A DNA stretch of 47,648 nucleotides. Origin: an uncultured Lewinella sp. (GTDB taxonomy: Bacteria > Bacteroidota > Bacteroidia > Chitinophagales > Saprospiraceae). This document shows, piece after piece, positions 8,515 to 17,857 of the stretch (positions are counted from its first letter, which is position 1; each line of letters begins with the position of its first letter). Location: assembly GCA_913057725.1 (NCBI GenBank), contig CAJXOS010000037.1, forward strand, positions 1-47,648. The letters are read 5' to 3'. Under the pieces are notes generated by a model. That model saw only the letters and a program-made list of their open reading frames with translations, was not told the origin of the DNA and searched no databases. The position numbers and the translations under genes were made by a program.

Positions 8515-11500
8515 ATGAGCACAGTATTCAACTATCCCTTTCTACCTGAAAGCCAGCGTAGAAGACTTGCCCAACTATGTCATCGTTTCAACCCAGGGCA
8601 TGCTTTACCAACGTTTCTATTTTTCGTTCTCGTTTTTGCTTTTTCTTCCTGCTCAAATTCACCGGAGCGGGTACTTATCTTTTCCAAAACGGCAGAGTTT
8701 CGGCACAACTCTATCGAGGCTGGTGTGGAGGCCATTCGGCAAATGCTGGAGGCGGAGGGAATGATCGTTGATGCTACGGAAGATGCCACTTACTTCACCG
8801 AAGATTCCTTGCAACGGTATTCGGCAGTTATTTTCCTGAGTACTACGGGTAATGTGCTGAACAATGCTCAGCAGGCCGACTTTGAACGGTACATTCAGGC
8901 GGGCGGTGGCTTTGTCGGTATTCATGCGGCTACGGATACCGAATACGACTGGCCCTGGTACAATCAACTGGTGGGCGCCTACTTCAATGGCCATCCTGCG
9001 ATACAAGAGGCTAACCTAAAGGTGGTCAATCAGGATGATCCTTCCTGCCAACATTTGCCCGTTGTTTGGCCGATGGAAGAAGAGTGGTACAATTTTCGGT
9101 CTATCAATCCAGAGATCGAAGTGCTGGTGGAGATTGATGAAGCTAGTTATGAGGGTGGTATTCATGGAGAACGTCACCCCATGGTTTGGAAGCATCATTT
9201 CGATGGTGGGCGATCATTCTATACGGCTATTGGCCACAAAGAAGAGACCTTTTCTGCGCCGTTATTCCTGCAGCAGATTATGGCGGGTATTGAATTTGCG
9301 ATCGGTGAAAATATCCGGGATTATAGCAAGGCAACTACATATAGAGTACCCGAAGAAAATCGCTTCAATAAACGCGTGCTCGACTTCAATCTGGACGAAC
9401 CTATGGAGCTCGATGAACTCGGAGAACGTGGCATTCTATTCATTGAGCGTAGGGGAGTATTGAAGCTCTACGAATACGAAACAGCACAAACCAAAGTGCT
9501 GGACACCCTGGATGTTCACTATGCTGATGAAGATGGACTATTAGGATTAGCCGTTGACCCCAATTTCACGGAGAATAACTGGATTTACCTCTTCTACTCT
9601 CCGAATAGTACCGAAGCTATTCAGCACGTCTCTCGATTTACCCTGGCTAATGACGAGCTGACGGACGAAAGCCTTTTGCTAGAAATCCCGCTCATCAGAA
9701 AGTGCTGCCACAGTGGTGGCTCGTTGGAGTTCGGTGCAGATGGGCTTTTGTATATCGGAGTAGGGGATAATACCAACCCATTTGAGTCGAATGGTTTCGC
9801 ACCGATTGATGAACGGGCAGGCCGCCAACTATTCGATGCACAACGTTCGGCTGCCAATACCAATGATTTACGGGGAAAGATACTCCGCATCCAACCCGAA
9901 GCAGATGGTACCTATTCCATTCCTGAAGGCAATCTGTTTCCGGTAGGAACCGAAAACTGCCGACCAGAAATCTATGTCATGGGCTGTAGAAATCCCTTCC
10001 GTTTTTCCATCGATTCCAAAACGAATTTTCTCTACTGGGGGGATGTAGGTCCGGATGCCCCGGATACGGATACGCTACGCGGACCAATGGGGATAGGGGA
10101 GTTCAATCAGGCGCAACAGCCGGGCTTCTACGGCTGGCCGTACAGTCGCGGCAATAATCAGATGTACAAGGATTTTGACTTCCGAACGGAGACTTCCGGC
10201 CCGCGCTTTGATCCTACACAGATCCGCAATACCTCTCCGAACAACACGGGCTTGGAAGCACTACCACCCATTCAGGAATCGATGATTTGGTACAGCTACC
10301 GAAGATCCCCCGAGTTTCCCTGGTTGGGTGTCGGTGGTGTAAACCCCATGTCGGGGCCAATTTACCACAAGGAAGATTATCCCAATTCGGAGAATGCATT
10401 TCCGGCCTATTTCAATGACAAATGGCTGGTGTACGAGTGGATGCGCGACTGGATTTACGTCGTGCACCTCGATGACAATGGAAACTTCGTTCAGGCGGAC
10501 CCCTTCCTACCCAATACTGAGTTTTCACACCCCATGGACATGCTCTTTTCCAAAGATGGAAAGCTCTACATATTGGAGTATGGCCAGAAGTGGAATAGCC
10601 AAAACCTGGATGCCAGACTCTCCGTGGTGGAGTACAATGCCGGAAACCGACCTCCGGTAGCTCGATTTGAAATGGATAGAGAAGCGGGTGCTACACCCTT
10701 CACCGTACAGTTCTCTGCGGAAGAATCTATAGACTACGATCAGGATGAAATGGAGTTTAGCTGGTCAATGGGCGGGGTTGTCTTACCCGCAATGACCTCC
10801 GAAGTGAGCTACACCTTTGAGGGCCCTGGCGTGTACGAAGTAGAACTGACGGTGACCGACTCCGAAGGCAACAGCGCCAGCTCGAGTCAGATGGTCATGG
10901 CCGGTAATGAGCCCCCTAAGCTCACCATCAACCTAAGCGATACCAAGACCACTTACGCTAGCAACAAAGAGGTCACCTACGAGATCGAAGTAGCCGACCT
11001 AGAAGACGGAAGTACGGCTGATGGTTCTTTGGATCCCGCTAAAGTAAAGGTCACCTTCAACTACATTCCGCAGGGAGAAGACATAATCCTCGCGAGTATC
11101 GGGCACCAGCAAAACGTAGAACCACGCGGGTTGGAGTTGATCAATGGATCCGATTGTCGCGCTTGCCATGCTATCGATGAAAAGGTGGCTGGCCCCAGTT
11201 ATCGGGATGTCGCTATTCGTTACGACGAGGAGGACCGGCAGCAAATCATTCACCGCATCGTGAAGGGCAGCCAGGGCGTATGGGGTGAGCAAATGATGGC
11301 GCCACACCCGCAGTTGCAGCTAGAAGAAGTAGAAGAAATGGTGACCTACATCCTTTCTCTCGACCCCGACCGCCAGATGGAAGAAAACCTCCTCCCACTA
11401 GGCGGAACCCTTAGGTTTGATCAGCATGCTGCCGACGAAGAGGCCGGCAAGTACATCCTCATGGCTTCTTACCTGGATGAAGGGCAGCCGGAACTAAAGA

Positions 11501-11940
11501 ACTCGACCCTCTCCGTAGTGGAACAACGCGTCTTCATTGCTCCCCGCGTAGAGTTGGAAGATGCCGTTGATCTGGACCGATCACTGGCTCCTTGGCAGAG
11601 CCTGGAACGCACAGTGGTAGGCTCCATCAAGGATGGGAAACACATCCAAATAGCCCCTATTGAATTCCGCGACCTGAAGAGTATCAGTATAGGCGCAGTG
11701 TTCAGCGCTGACTATCAGTATGAAGGTGTAGTAGAAATCCGTAAAGGAACAATTGATGGGCCCCTGCTAGGTAGCCGTGAAGTCCAATACTTTGATGAGG
11801 AGCGAGGTGCTTTTGAGGTTTACGAAGTTGCGCTGGAGTCCAGCACCGGCATTGAACCCCTCTTCCTGGTATTTCGCAATGACAAAGATGAAGACCAGTA
11901 TGTGCTGAATGGGGATTGGATTCAGTTGAATTATGAGTAG
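8515..11940 (+). CDS. Secreted multidomain lipoprotein: ThuA, PQQ sugar dehydrogenase, PKD, cytochrome c, CBM6-like
   Basis: A 1141-residue lipoprotein (hydrophobic LFFVLVFAFSSC, lipobox C46). In order: a ThuA-like class I amidotransferase-fold domain (about 50-258; RVLIFSKTAEFRH, GGGFVGIHAATDTEYDWPWY), a six-bladed PQQ-dependent glucose/sorbosone dehydrogenase propeller (about 280-708; GLAVDPNF, CCHSGGSLEFGADG, LRGKILRIQP, GCRNPFRFS), a PKD domain (about 710-800), a cytochrome c domain (CRACH haem site at 881-885, Met ligand probably in GEQMMAP) and a C-terminal beta-sandwich resembling CBM6 (from about 1004; RVELEDAVDLDRS). This architecture is recurrent in Bacteroidota and Planctomycetota and suggests periplasmic or surface oxidation of a carbohydrate with electron transfer through the attached haem. 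The ThuA role is unclear. It is monocistronic; the start fits the signal peptide. Confidence 0.9.
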   Translation: MSTVFNYPFLPESQRRRLAQLCHRFNPGHALPTFLFFVLVFAFSSCSNSPERVLIFSKTAEFRHNSIEAGVEAIRQMLEAEGMIVDATEDATYFTEDSLQRYSAVIFLSTTGNVLNNAQQADFERYIQAGGGFVGIHAATDTEYDWPWYNQLVGAYFNGHPAIQEANLKVVNQDDPSCQHLPVVWPMEEEWYNFRSINPEIEVLVEIDEASYEGGIHGERHPMVWKHHFDGGRSFYTAIGHKEETFSAPLFLQQIMAGIEFAIGENIRDYSKATTYRVPEENRFNKRVLDFNLDEPMELDELGERGILFIERRGVLKLYEYETAQTKVLDTLDVHYADEDGLLGLAVDPNFTENNWIYLFYSPNSTEAIQHVSRFTLANDELTDESLLLEIPLIRKCCHSGGSLEFGADGLLYIGVGDNTNPFESNGFAPIDERAGRQLFDAQRSAANTNDLRGKILRIQPEADGTYSIPEGNLFPVGTENCRPEIYVMGCRNPFRFSIDSKTNFLYWGDVGPDAPDTDTLRGPMGIGEFNQAQQPGFYGWPYSRGNNQMYKDFDFRTETSGPRFDPTQIRNTSPNNTGLEALPPIQESMIWYSYRRSPEFPWLGVGGVNPMSGPIYHKEDYPNSENAFPAYFNDKWLVYEWMRDWIYVVHLDDNGNFVQADPFLPNTEFSHPMDMLFSKDGKLYILEYGQKWNSQNLDARLSVVEYNAGNRPPVARFEMDREAGATPFTVQFSAEESIDYDQDEMEFSWSMGGVVLPAMTSEVSYTFEGPGVYEVELTVTDSEGNSASSSQMVMAGNEPPKLTINLSDTKTTYASNKEVTYEIEVADLEDGSTADGSLDPAKVKVTFNYIPQGEDIILASIGHQQNVEPRGLELINGSDCRACHAIDEKVAGPSYRDVAIRYDEEDRQQIIHRIVKGSQGVWGEQMMAPHPQLQLEEVEEMVTYILSLDPDRQMEENLLPLGGTLRFDQHAADEEAGKYILMASYLDEGQPELKNSTLSVVEQRVFIAPRVELEDAVDLDRSLAPWQSLERTVVGSIKDGKHIQIAPIEFRDLKSISIGAVFSADYQYEGVVEIRKGTIDGPLLGSREVQYFDEERGAFEVYEVALESSTGIEPLFLVFRNDKDEDQYVLNGDWIQLNYE

Positions 11941-12031
11941 GTGGGTTGGGAGTCTGGTTTTTGTATTTTTATTGTAGGCATACTTAGTAGTACCGTATAT
12001 GTACTTGCGTTGAAGACAACGAAAGAAGGAC

Positions 12032-13108
12032 ATGATAAAGAACCTCATCGCATTATTAATAGGCACCGTCTTATCCTTGTTGATCCTGGAGGTTTTTTTC
12101 TCCCTATATAATCCATTTGGGTTTCGGCAATCTGGAGACCGGATCGTTTTGCCATCCAACTATTCAATAGCCGTTGACAATAATGAAATACCTGGATTAG
12201 ATTCAGTCATTATTCATACCAAGAATTCTTTGGGGTTTAGGGGAGAGGAATTAGGCTCCGATTTTGAGGACAAAACCTCATTCATTGCAGTTGGCGGTAG
12301 TACAACGGAATGCTTTCTAAACTCTGACGGGAAGGATTGGGTAAGTCTTCTTTCTCAAAGGCTGAAGAAAGTAAATGGCAATATTTGGATGAATAATGCG
12401 GGTTACAATGGCCATTCAACCTATGGACATCAAATACTAATAGAAGATATCATTGTTCAGCTTAAACCAGACTTTGTTGTCTTATTAGTTGGGTGTAATG
12501 ATATTGAGAGAACGGACTTAACTAAGGGAGACAATAGAGTGTTGAAGCGAAGCTCGAGTATCAAAAGTTTTTTGAGAAATAATAGCCAGCTCATTGATGT
12601 TGTCCTTAACCTGAAAAGGTCTGTTTTGGCAAACAAAAGAGGGCTTTGGTTTGAAAAAGTCGAATTTGAAGAACTGCCAAATGTTGACTCCATAGCCATG
12701 CCTTCGCTGGAATCGATTAAAGAAAGCCAAAAGACGTTTAACCAGGATTTTCGAAAACGACTACTAGATATTATTCTCACGCTGAGAACGAACGACATAG
12801 AACCCATCCTGATTACTCAACCGTCTCTAGTCGGAGAAGGATATGATCCTGTAACCAATATAGATTTAGAAAAAATCCAGTATTGTGATGATGCAGGAGG
12901 GTACGTTTACTGGCAAAAACTCGAAACCTACAATGCGGTAACCCGTGAGGTAGCTGAAAAGGAACACGTACATCTCATAGATTTAGCCCAAGAACTGACG
13001 AAATCAACGGACTTGTTTTTTGATTGTGTGCATTTCACAAATCAGGGGAATGTAGAAGTCGCCCGTTTAATTTATGATGGGCTACAACCAATACTAATGG
13101 ACCTTTAA
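12032..13108 (+). CDS. Membrane-anchored SGNH/GDSL hydrolase
   Basis: 358 residues. The N-terminal hydrophobic helix (residues 3-25) looks like a signal anchor. SGNH blocks are visible: FIAVGGSTTE with nucleophile S90 (block I), NAGYNGHST with G at about 124 (block II), GCND with N156 (block III), and DCVHF with D331/H334 (block V). The LGFRGEE sequence before block I is typical of SGNH esterases that travel with cell-surface polysaccharide genes. It should act as an esterase or acetyl/acyl hydrolase on the outer face of the membrane; the substrate is unknown. The gene has lower GC than its neighbours. The ankyrin gene starts 16 bases downstream, so the two may be cotranscribed. Confidence 0.85.
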   Translation: MIKNLIALLIGTVLSLLILEVFFSLYNPFGFRQSGDRIVLPSNYSIAVDNNEIPGLDSVIIHTKNSLGFRGEELGSDFEDKTSFIAVGGSTTECFLNSDGKDWVSLLSQRLKKVNGNIWMNNAGYNGHSTYGHQILIEDIIVQLKPDFVVLLVGCNDIERTDLTKGDNRVLKRSSSIKSFLRNNSQLIDVVLNLKRSVLANKRGLWFEKVEFEELPNVDSIAMPSLESIKESQKTFNQDFRKRLLDIILTLRTNDIEPILITQPSLVGEGYDPVTNIDLEKIQYCDDAGGYVYWQKLETYNAVTREVAEKEHVHLIDLAQELTKSTDLFFDCVHFTNQGNVEVARLIYDGLQPILMDL

Positions 13109-13124
13109 AAAACACCAACCCACC

Positions 13125-14129
13125 ATGAGCACCCTAACCCTTATCAACTGGATTATCATCGCCGTTTATGGTGTTTACGGGCTATTCGTGTATTTCAGCT
13201 CCAATAGTTCGGGGATGGATGCCGCAGGCCGAGGCATGGCTATGGGTTACCTCTTGGTGGGCGTTGTCTTCTTGGCTGTGTTGATTGGTCTGAACCTGAT
13301 TAATGTAAAATGGGTCAGAATAGTGGCGCTGGTGTTAGGCGGGCTGCCGTTGATCTATTTTCCACTGCAAACGATAGCGGCAAAGATTAGGTTTAAGCAA
13401 CTTGATAAGCAGGGCAAGGAGTTGAGCCAGTTCCAGGATCCTCACCTGCAAGCGATGATGTTGGCTATACGAGACAATCAATTATCTGTGCTTGACAGCC
13501 TGTTGGAAGCAGATAGTAGTCGAATTAACCACATCGGAGACACCAATCGGAAAACGCTACTGGAAGTTGCCGTTCGCAATGCCTGGGTGAGTGAGCAGGA
13601 AGATGCCGCGGCTATTGTACAGCTGCTACTCGATAAAGGTGCCGACCCCAATATCTTTCATCCAGATACGTACGGTATCTATGCCCCACTGGCCGCCTAC
13701 GGGGAATACCTGGATATTCCTGTCTTTGAGGCTTTGCTGAAGGCGGGCGCGGCCCCCGATGCGACGGGCGAAAACTCGATTCCACTCCTCTATACGCTGA
13801 TTCAACGCGGCGCGGATGATGCCTATGGCAAAGTAGCGCTCTTATTAGCACATGGCCTAGACGCCAACCTGCCACTAGGTGATGATCAGCCATATCAACT
13901 CAACTATTCTCCACTGGTCTGGTCCGCTCATTATGAACAATGGGCCATTTGCAACCTCCTCCTGGAGCATGGCGCAGATATCAACTTCCAACCCCCTGGA
14001 CCAGATGGCAGGACGTTCTGGTTTATATTAGAGGGGAAGGGTAGGGAATATCAGCAGACGGGAGGAACTCCGGCGGACTATGAGAAACTACTCATGAATG
14101 AGCGGGTCAAGAATGGGAAGAAAGGATAG
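13125..14129 (+). CDS. Membrane-anchored ankyrin repeat protein
   Basis: 334 residues. Three hydrophobic segments lie in the first 95 residues (WIIIAVYGVYGLFVYF, YLLVGVVFLAVLIGLNLI, IVALVLGGLPLIYFPL), followed by ankyrin repeats to the C-terminus: AMMLAIRDNQLSVLDSLLEA, AAAIVQLLLDKGADPNIF, FEALLKAGAAPDATGENSIP, KVALLLAHGLDANLPLG and ICNLLLEHGADINF. Ankyrin stacks bind protein partners; the target is unknown. It follows the SGNH hydrolase by 16 bases and is probably in the same transcript. The repeats most likely face the cytoplasm, but topology is inferred only from the charge around the helices. Confidence 0.85.
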   Translation: MSTLTLINWIIIAVYGVYGLFVYFSSNSSGMDAAGRGMAMGYLLVGVVFLAVLIGLNLINVKWVRIVALVLGGLPLIYFPLQTIAAKIRFKQLDKQGKELSQFQDPHLQAMMLAIRDNQLSVLDSLLEADSSRINHIGDTNRKTLLEVAVRNAWVSEQEDAAAIVQLLLDKGADPNIFHPDTYGIYAPLAAYGEYLDIPVFEALLKAGAAPDATGENSIPLLYTLIQRGADDAYGKVALLLAHGLDANLPLGDDQPYQLNYSPLVWSAHYEQWAICNLLLEHGADINFQPPGPDGRTFWFILEGKGREYQQTGGTPADYEKLLMNERVKNGKKG

Positions 14130-14244
14130 TTTTTTATAGGGAGAGTCGATTTTGAAATCAAATTCTACCTCAGTGATAAGAACCAAAAAGTAGTCAGATA
14201 AAGACCAATAATGTCAATATTAAGATTCCAAGACAGGATTAATT

Positions 14245-14802
14245 ATGGAAAATGTCAGTATACATGAAATTGAAAGGGATGAACTTGACCAATTCTTTAC
14301 CTACTTAAGAAACCATCTAAATGAGAATGGGGAGGAAAGTCTTTTGTTTCAACCGATAACAAGAGAACAATTAAAAATAAACTCAGAGTGGACGGAGAAA
14401 TTTACTACAGGTTTCAGTACAACGTTTGGAAAAATAGGCTGGAGAAAGCTATGGGTTGCCAAAACCAATAGAAATCAAATTATTGGCCACATAGACATTC
14501 GTTCTCGGAATGAATTAAATACTACACACAGGGTTCTATTGGGAATGGGGGTAGATAGTGGATTTAGAGGATTAAGAATAGGTCATAGTTTGCTCAAATA
14601 TGCAATTGAGTATTGCAAGGACCATGAGAGAATACATTGGATTGACTTAGAGGTACTTACTGATAATACACCTGCAATTAAGCTATATATTAAGAATGAT
14701 TTTGAAGTGTTAACGAATTATGTTGATATGTTTAGAATTGGAGGTAAGTCATATGATTACACCCTTATGACCCTAGAAGTGAGTCGAAAAATTGACATCT
14801 GA
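14245..14802 (+). CDS. GNAT family N-acetyltransferase
   Basis: 185 residues with a GNAT fold: a beta4-like segment LGMGVDSGFRGLRIGHSLLKYAIEY carries the R/QxxGxG/A acetyl-CoA loop (RGLRIG), then WIDLEVLTDNTPAIKLYIKNDFE, the usual C-terminal alpha/beta unit of RimI/PhnO-like enzymes. It would transfer acetyl from acetyl-CoA to an amine; the acceptor is unknown. The gene is noticeably AT-rich compared with flanking genes, consistent with transfer. A GNAT of this type beside a DoxX-like gene has no obvious pathway meaning. Length and motif order are normal. Confidence 0.85.
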   Translation: MENVSIHEIERDELDQFFTYLRNHLNENGEESLLFQPITREQLKINSEWTEKFTTGFSTTFGKIGWRKLWVAKTNRNQIIGHIDIRSRNELNTTHRVLLGMGVDSGFRGLRIGHSLLKYAIEYCKDHERIHWIDLEVLTDNTPAIKLYIKNDFEVLTNYVDMFRIGGKSYDYTLMTLEVSRKIDI

Positions 14803-14908
14803 TAGGTTAGCCAAATTCTCACTAGTAAAGGAAGAGTCCGTCAGTAGAACAACTGTGAAAAAGCAGATAAGAAGACAAAAACCTTTAGATAATGCAAACG
14901 AAAAACAA

Positions 14909-15265
14909 ATGAATATCACAATCATAATTACCGCCATCAGCAGTATTCTCCTCTTTATGGTGGGGGCAGATAAGTTCCTCTTGTTTATGGAGCCACCATG
15001 CTCGTTGATGAATGGCATTTCACCAACGATCTGGAAAGGATTGGGGGTATTACAACTTCTTGGAGGAGTTTTGATTTGGATGCCGAAATACAGAAAATAC
15101 GTAGCGGGCTTCTTTATTGTTTTTATGCTGTTCTTCACATCCTACCACCTCATGGAAGGTACGAACGACGTTGGGGGTGCCGTTTTTATGGCTGCCCTAC
15201 TAGGCTTGTTGGTCTGGAGTCCTAGTTTTCTGACGACTCAATTATTCAGTGTTGGTAGCCGCTGA
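14909..15265 (+). CDS. Small DoxX-like four-helix membrane protein
   Basis: 118 residues starting at ATG 14909 (MNITIIITAISS). The frame is open upstream to 14792, overlapping the GNAT gene, but those residues are charged and lack family content. Four hydrophobic segments are present, with GADKFLLFMEPPCSL after helix 1, GVLQLLGGVLIWMPKYRKY (helix 2 and basic loop), FFIVFMLFFTSYHL and AVFMAALLGLLVW. The 'KF...G.lqllgg.l...p.yr' pattern is that of DoxX/DoxD-like proteins, which sit in the inner membrane and have poorly defined redox-related roles. It may be translationally independent of the GNAT. Confidence 0.7.
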   Translation: MNITIIITAISSILLFMVGADKFLLFMEPPCSLMNGISPTIWKGLGVLQLLGGVLIWMPKYRKYVAGFFIVFMLFFTSYHLMEGTNDVGGAVFMAALLGLLVWSPSFLTTQLFSVGSR

Positions 15266-15331
15266 GCCCGTATTAGATTGTCTTCGTAGAGCGTTATCTT
15301 AGAAACATCATACACCCCTCATCCCACGCCT

Positions 15332-16294
15332 ATGCGATTATCCCTGCTCCTTAACCTCATCGTATGCTCTCAGCTGCTTTTTGGCCAAATCGTCATCAAT
15401 AGACACAGTGTGTGGGAGGAAGGAGGAGAAGTGGTTCTTGCGGAAGGGATCGCCATCCCAAAAGTCGAGCCTGGGTACACCCTGTGGCTACCGAAGGTGG
15501 AAAGCATTAAAGGCTTGGTTGTCTTCACGCACGCACGCCGTGAGCTAAAGGAAAGTGATGAGCTGATCGATTATGCACTCTCACAAAACCTGGCGGTGGT
15601 CTATGTCACTACTGATAATCGATTGGAGTTTTTCTTCAAACAGGAGCGGCTGCTAGAGGTCGAGTGCTTCCTCAAGGAGATCTTGGATAAACACGACATC
15701 CCGGAAAGTAATATGTTGTACTGCGGCATGTCGCTAGAAGGAACCCGCGCACTCAAACTAGCCATCTACGGGCATTCCTGGAAAGCCCTGCACCACTTGA
15801 AGCCGCGGGCCATTGCTATCTGCGATGCTCCGCTGGATATGGTTCGCTTTCATCATCAAATGGTTAGGGCCAAGGAGTTGGCCTTTACGCCCATCACGGA
15901 GAATGAAGGCACCTGGGTATCTGGTTATCTAGAATCCAACTTAGGCGGCACACCAGCGGATAGTTTGGACGCTTATATCCAATATTCTCCCTACTGCTAC
16001 TCAGCCAATGGCGGCCCCCATCTGGCTGCTTTCGATAGTATCGCCATCCGTGCCTATACTGAACCCGATGTGCAGTGGTGGATGGATAATCGTGGCAAAG
16101 ACTACTACGCCATGAATGCTATTGACCTGGCCGCTTTCATCAACGACCTTAACCTAAGGGGCCATAAAGAAGCAACCCTTATCACTACACGCGATAAGGG
16201 TTACCTGCCTGATGGCTCTCGCCACCCCCACACTTGGGGTATTGTAGATGAAAAAGAACTGATCGACTGGTTTGTCAGCTTGTTAGATAACTAG
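15332..16294 (+). CDS. Secreted alpha/beta hydrolase-fold protein
   Basis: 320 residues with a type I signal peptide (MRLSLLLNLIVCSQLLFGQ). The alpha/beta hydrolase pattern is visible: strand GLVVFTHARRE, nucleophile elbow CGMSLEG with S134, a probable acid in the YTEPDVQWWMDN segment, and a late histidine in RHPHTWGIVDEKELIDWF. This is a plausible periplasmic or extracellular esterase or acyl hydrolase of unknown substrate. The elbow GMSLEG is slightly unusual (an acidic residue after S-x). It is convergent with the glycosidase that ends 28 bases downstream on the other strand. Confidence 0.75.
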   Translation: MRLSLLLNLIVCSQLLFGQIVINRHSVWEEGGEVVLAEGIAIPKVEPGYTLWLPKVESIKGLVVFTHARRELKESDELIDYALSQNLAVVYVTTDNRLEFFFKQERLLEVECFLKEILDKHDIPESNMLYCGMSLEGTRALKLAIYGHSWKALHHLKPRAIAICDAPLDMVRFHHQMVRAKELAFTPITENEGTWVSGYLESNLGGTPADSLDAYIQYSPYCYSANGGPHLAAFDSIAIRAYTEPDVQWWMDNRGKDYYAMNAIDLAAFINDLNLRGHKEATLITTRDKGYLPDGSRHPHTWGIVDEKELIDWFVSLLDN

Positions 16295-16321
16295 GCCTCC
16301 AGCCAAATCTTTCTCCATTGC

Positions 16322-17611
16322 TTAGCTTTCGTCATTCACGAAGAACGGGAAGTTAGCCGTAGCAGCATTGTTATTGCCATCCATAATGGTAATAAACATG
16401 CGGTAAGCTCCATTCTTGGTTGGTGCACGGAACTCCAGATCGCCGCCCTCAGCCTTGATCGTCTTGAAACTCACCGGCTCTGGTTTAGATTCGGCATCAC
16501 CACCAGAACGGATATCCGTACTTTCCGGTAGGAGTTCAAACTTGTACTCCAAGGCGTCATTATCAGGATCGTAGGCATCAATATTAAGGGTGCAGATACT
16601 ACCCGATTTGGTTACGACGCTTTCTGCCGGCATTTTTCCGTTCAACCTGTAATCACTGATGTGTGGTGCACGGTTCTTCGGCCAGTCGCCAGTCCAGACG
16701 TACTCCAAAACATCCATTACTTCAGTTTCTTCACCATTTTCCAGGAATACGCCGTACCAGGTACCGGTAGTCTCTTGCTTGTGTCCCCAAAGGAATACGT
16801 ACGATCCTACACAGTAATCCGGATCATTGGCAATTCCTTTTTCATAGCGCTCCTGGTAAGAAACAGCTTTCTCGCTACTGGTTTGCTCTAGTGGTACATT
16901 CCAAGAAGTCTTTGGTACTTCCCAGTGGCCGTTAGGACCCCATTCTGTAATCATATATGGGCCGTCCCAGCCGTACTGCTTGAGTTCTTTTCCTACACCT
17001 AGCAGACCTGCATAGGTGTTGATACCGTATACATCAATGCTAGGTGCGCGCTCTTTTACGAGTTGAACCTCTGCTACATCAAGGCCAGCAGTTACCGTCA
17101 TGGTTGGGTGATTCGGATCTTCCTCGTGGATCATGGCCGCGATATCCTCAATGGCATTCCATACCTTGAAGTTGTCGTAGAAAAGATCGCACTCATTACC
17201 TACACCCCACATCAGCAGGGCTGGGTGATCTTTCAATTCCCGAACAGCTGCACGAAAACCTTCCAACTGGGCCTTCACGGCTTTAGGATCATCGTAGTCG
17301 AAGCCCTGGCGCTCCTGGCCTACCCATAAGCCCATCAAAACGGTCATACCTCTTTTGTGTGCTTCATCCAAAATGTGCTGGGCATTATCGGGGCTCCAGG
17401 TACGAAGAGAATTGGCGCCATAGGCGGCTGCCTGATCTAAGTAATCATGACCACCCACTCCTCTTACGAAGTAGGGTTCACCCCCACGGAGGATCGTCCA
17501 TTTACCATCCTCTTGTACTAGTTCTACTTTGATCGGTCCCGACTCCTGAGCGAGCAGGATTCCTCCGGCAAATGTGCTCAGGAGGGCTAGAATAAGACTT
17601 AGCTTACGCAT
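16322..17611 (-). CDS. Secreted TIM-barrel glycosidase (GH2/GH5-like, clan A), paralogue 1
   Basis: 429 residues from ATG 17611, chosen because it begins the signal peptide MRKLSLILALLSTFAGGILLAQ (SPase I, no lipobox); in-frame ATGs lie at 17635 and 17656. The catalytic barrel carries GGEPYFVRGVGGHDY near 43-57, the acid/base motif MWGVGNE with E140 and the nucleophile motif MITEWG with E223, as in retaining clan GH-A enzymes. A C-terminal beta-sandwich of about 110 residues follows, with the signature YDPDNDALEYKFELLPESTD and SGGDAESKPEP. It is a close full-length paralogue of the gene at 26052-27371. The divergent position beside the operator array at 17698-17747, and the laminarinase in the same locus, suggest a beta-glucan substrate; the exact GH family is not assigned. 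Confidence 0.85.
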   Translation of the reverse strand: MRKLSLILALLSTFAGGILLAQESGPIKVELVQEDGKWTILRGGEPYFVRGVGGHDYLDQAAAYGANSLRTWSPDNAQHILDEAHKRGMTVLMGLWVGQERQGFDYDDPKAVKAQLEGFRAAVRELKDHPALLMWGVGNECDLFYDNFKVWNAIEDIAAMIHEEDPNHPTMTVTAGLDVAEVQLVKERAPSIDVYGINTYAGLLGVGKELKQYGWDGPYMITEWGPNGHWEVPKTSWNVPLEQTSSEKAVSYQERYEKGIANDPDYCVGSYVFLWGHKQETTGTWYGVFLENGEETEVMDVLEYVWTGDWPKNRAPHISDYRLNGKMPAESVVTKSGSICTLNIDAYDPDNDALEYKFELLPESTDIRSGGDAESKPEPVSFKTIKAEGGDLEFRAPTKNGAYRMFITIMDGNNNAATANFPFFVNDES

Positions 17612-17697
17612 GCTCTTTATGGTATTTATTTGCATTCTTAAATAATGTCGTTGCAAAAATTAGGTATTACTACTAAAAAGGCCAAGAAAATATGGAG

Positions 17698-17747
17698 ATG
17701 ATGTACTAATGATGTAGGTGAAATTCGGTCGATGTAGGCTTGATGTA
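17698..17747 (+). promoter_or_regulatory. Four-site operator array upstream of the porin operon
   Basis: Four half-sites read toward the porin operon: ATGATGTA at 17698-17705 and 17709-17716, TCGATGTA at 17729-17736 and TTGATGTA at 17740-17747. Within each pair the period is 11 bp; the pairs are offset by 20 bp. The same arrangement, with the same order of half-site types, occurs between the GH16 and regulator genes. The last site ends 32 bp before the -7 box, a normal activator position. It probably binds the SusR-like regulator encoded at 30441-33371; this is inferred from placement, not shown. Confidence 0.7.
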
Positions 17748-17779
17748 GCTTTTTATTCGTCTGGAGAACAAGCTATGAC

Positions 17780-17787
17780 TAAATTTG
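17780..17787 (+). promoter_or_regulatory. -7 promoter box of the porin operon
   Basis: TAAATTTG matches the Bacteroidota primary sigma -7 consensus TAnnTTTG exactly. No good TTTG is present about 19 bp upstream, as expected for an activator-dependent promoter. The first candidate start codon is at 17858. Confidence 0.6.
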
Positions 17788-17857
17788 TTTAACACGGTGT
17801 TTACGAGTTTTAGGCTCCGTGCACTAGTAAAACTTAAGTCCATTGTAAGGGGACAGT

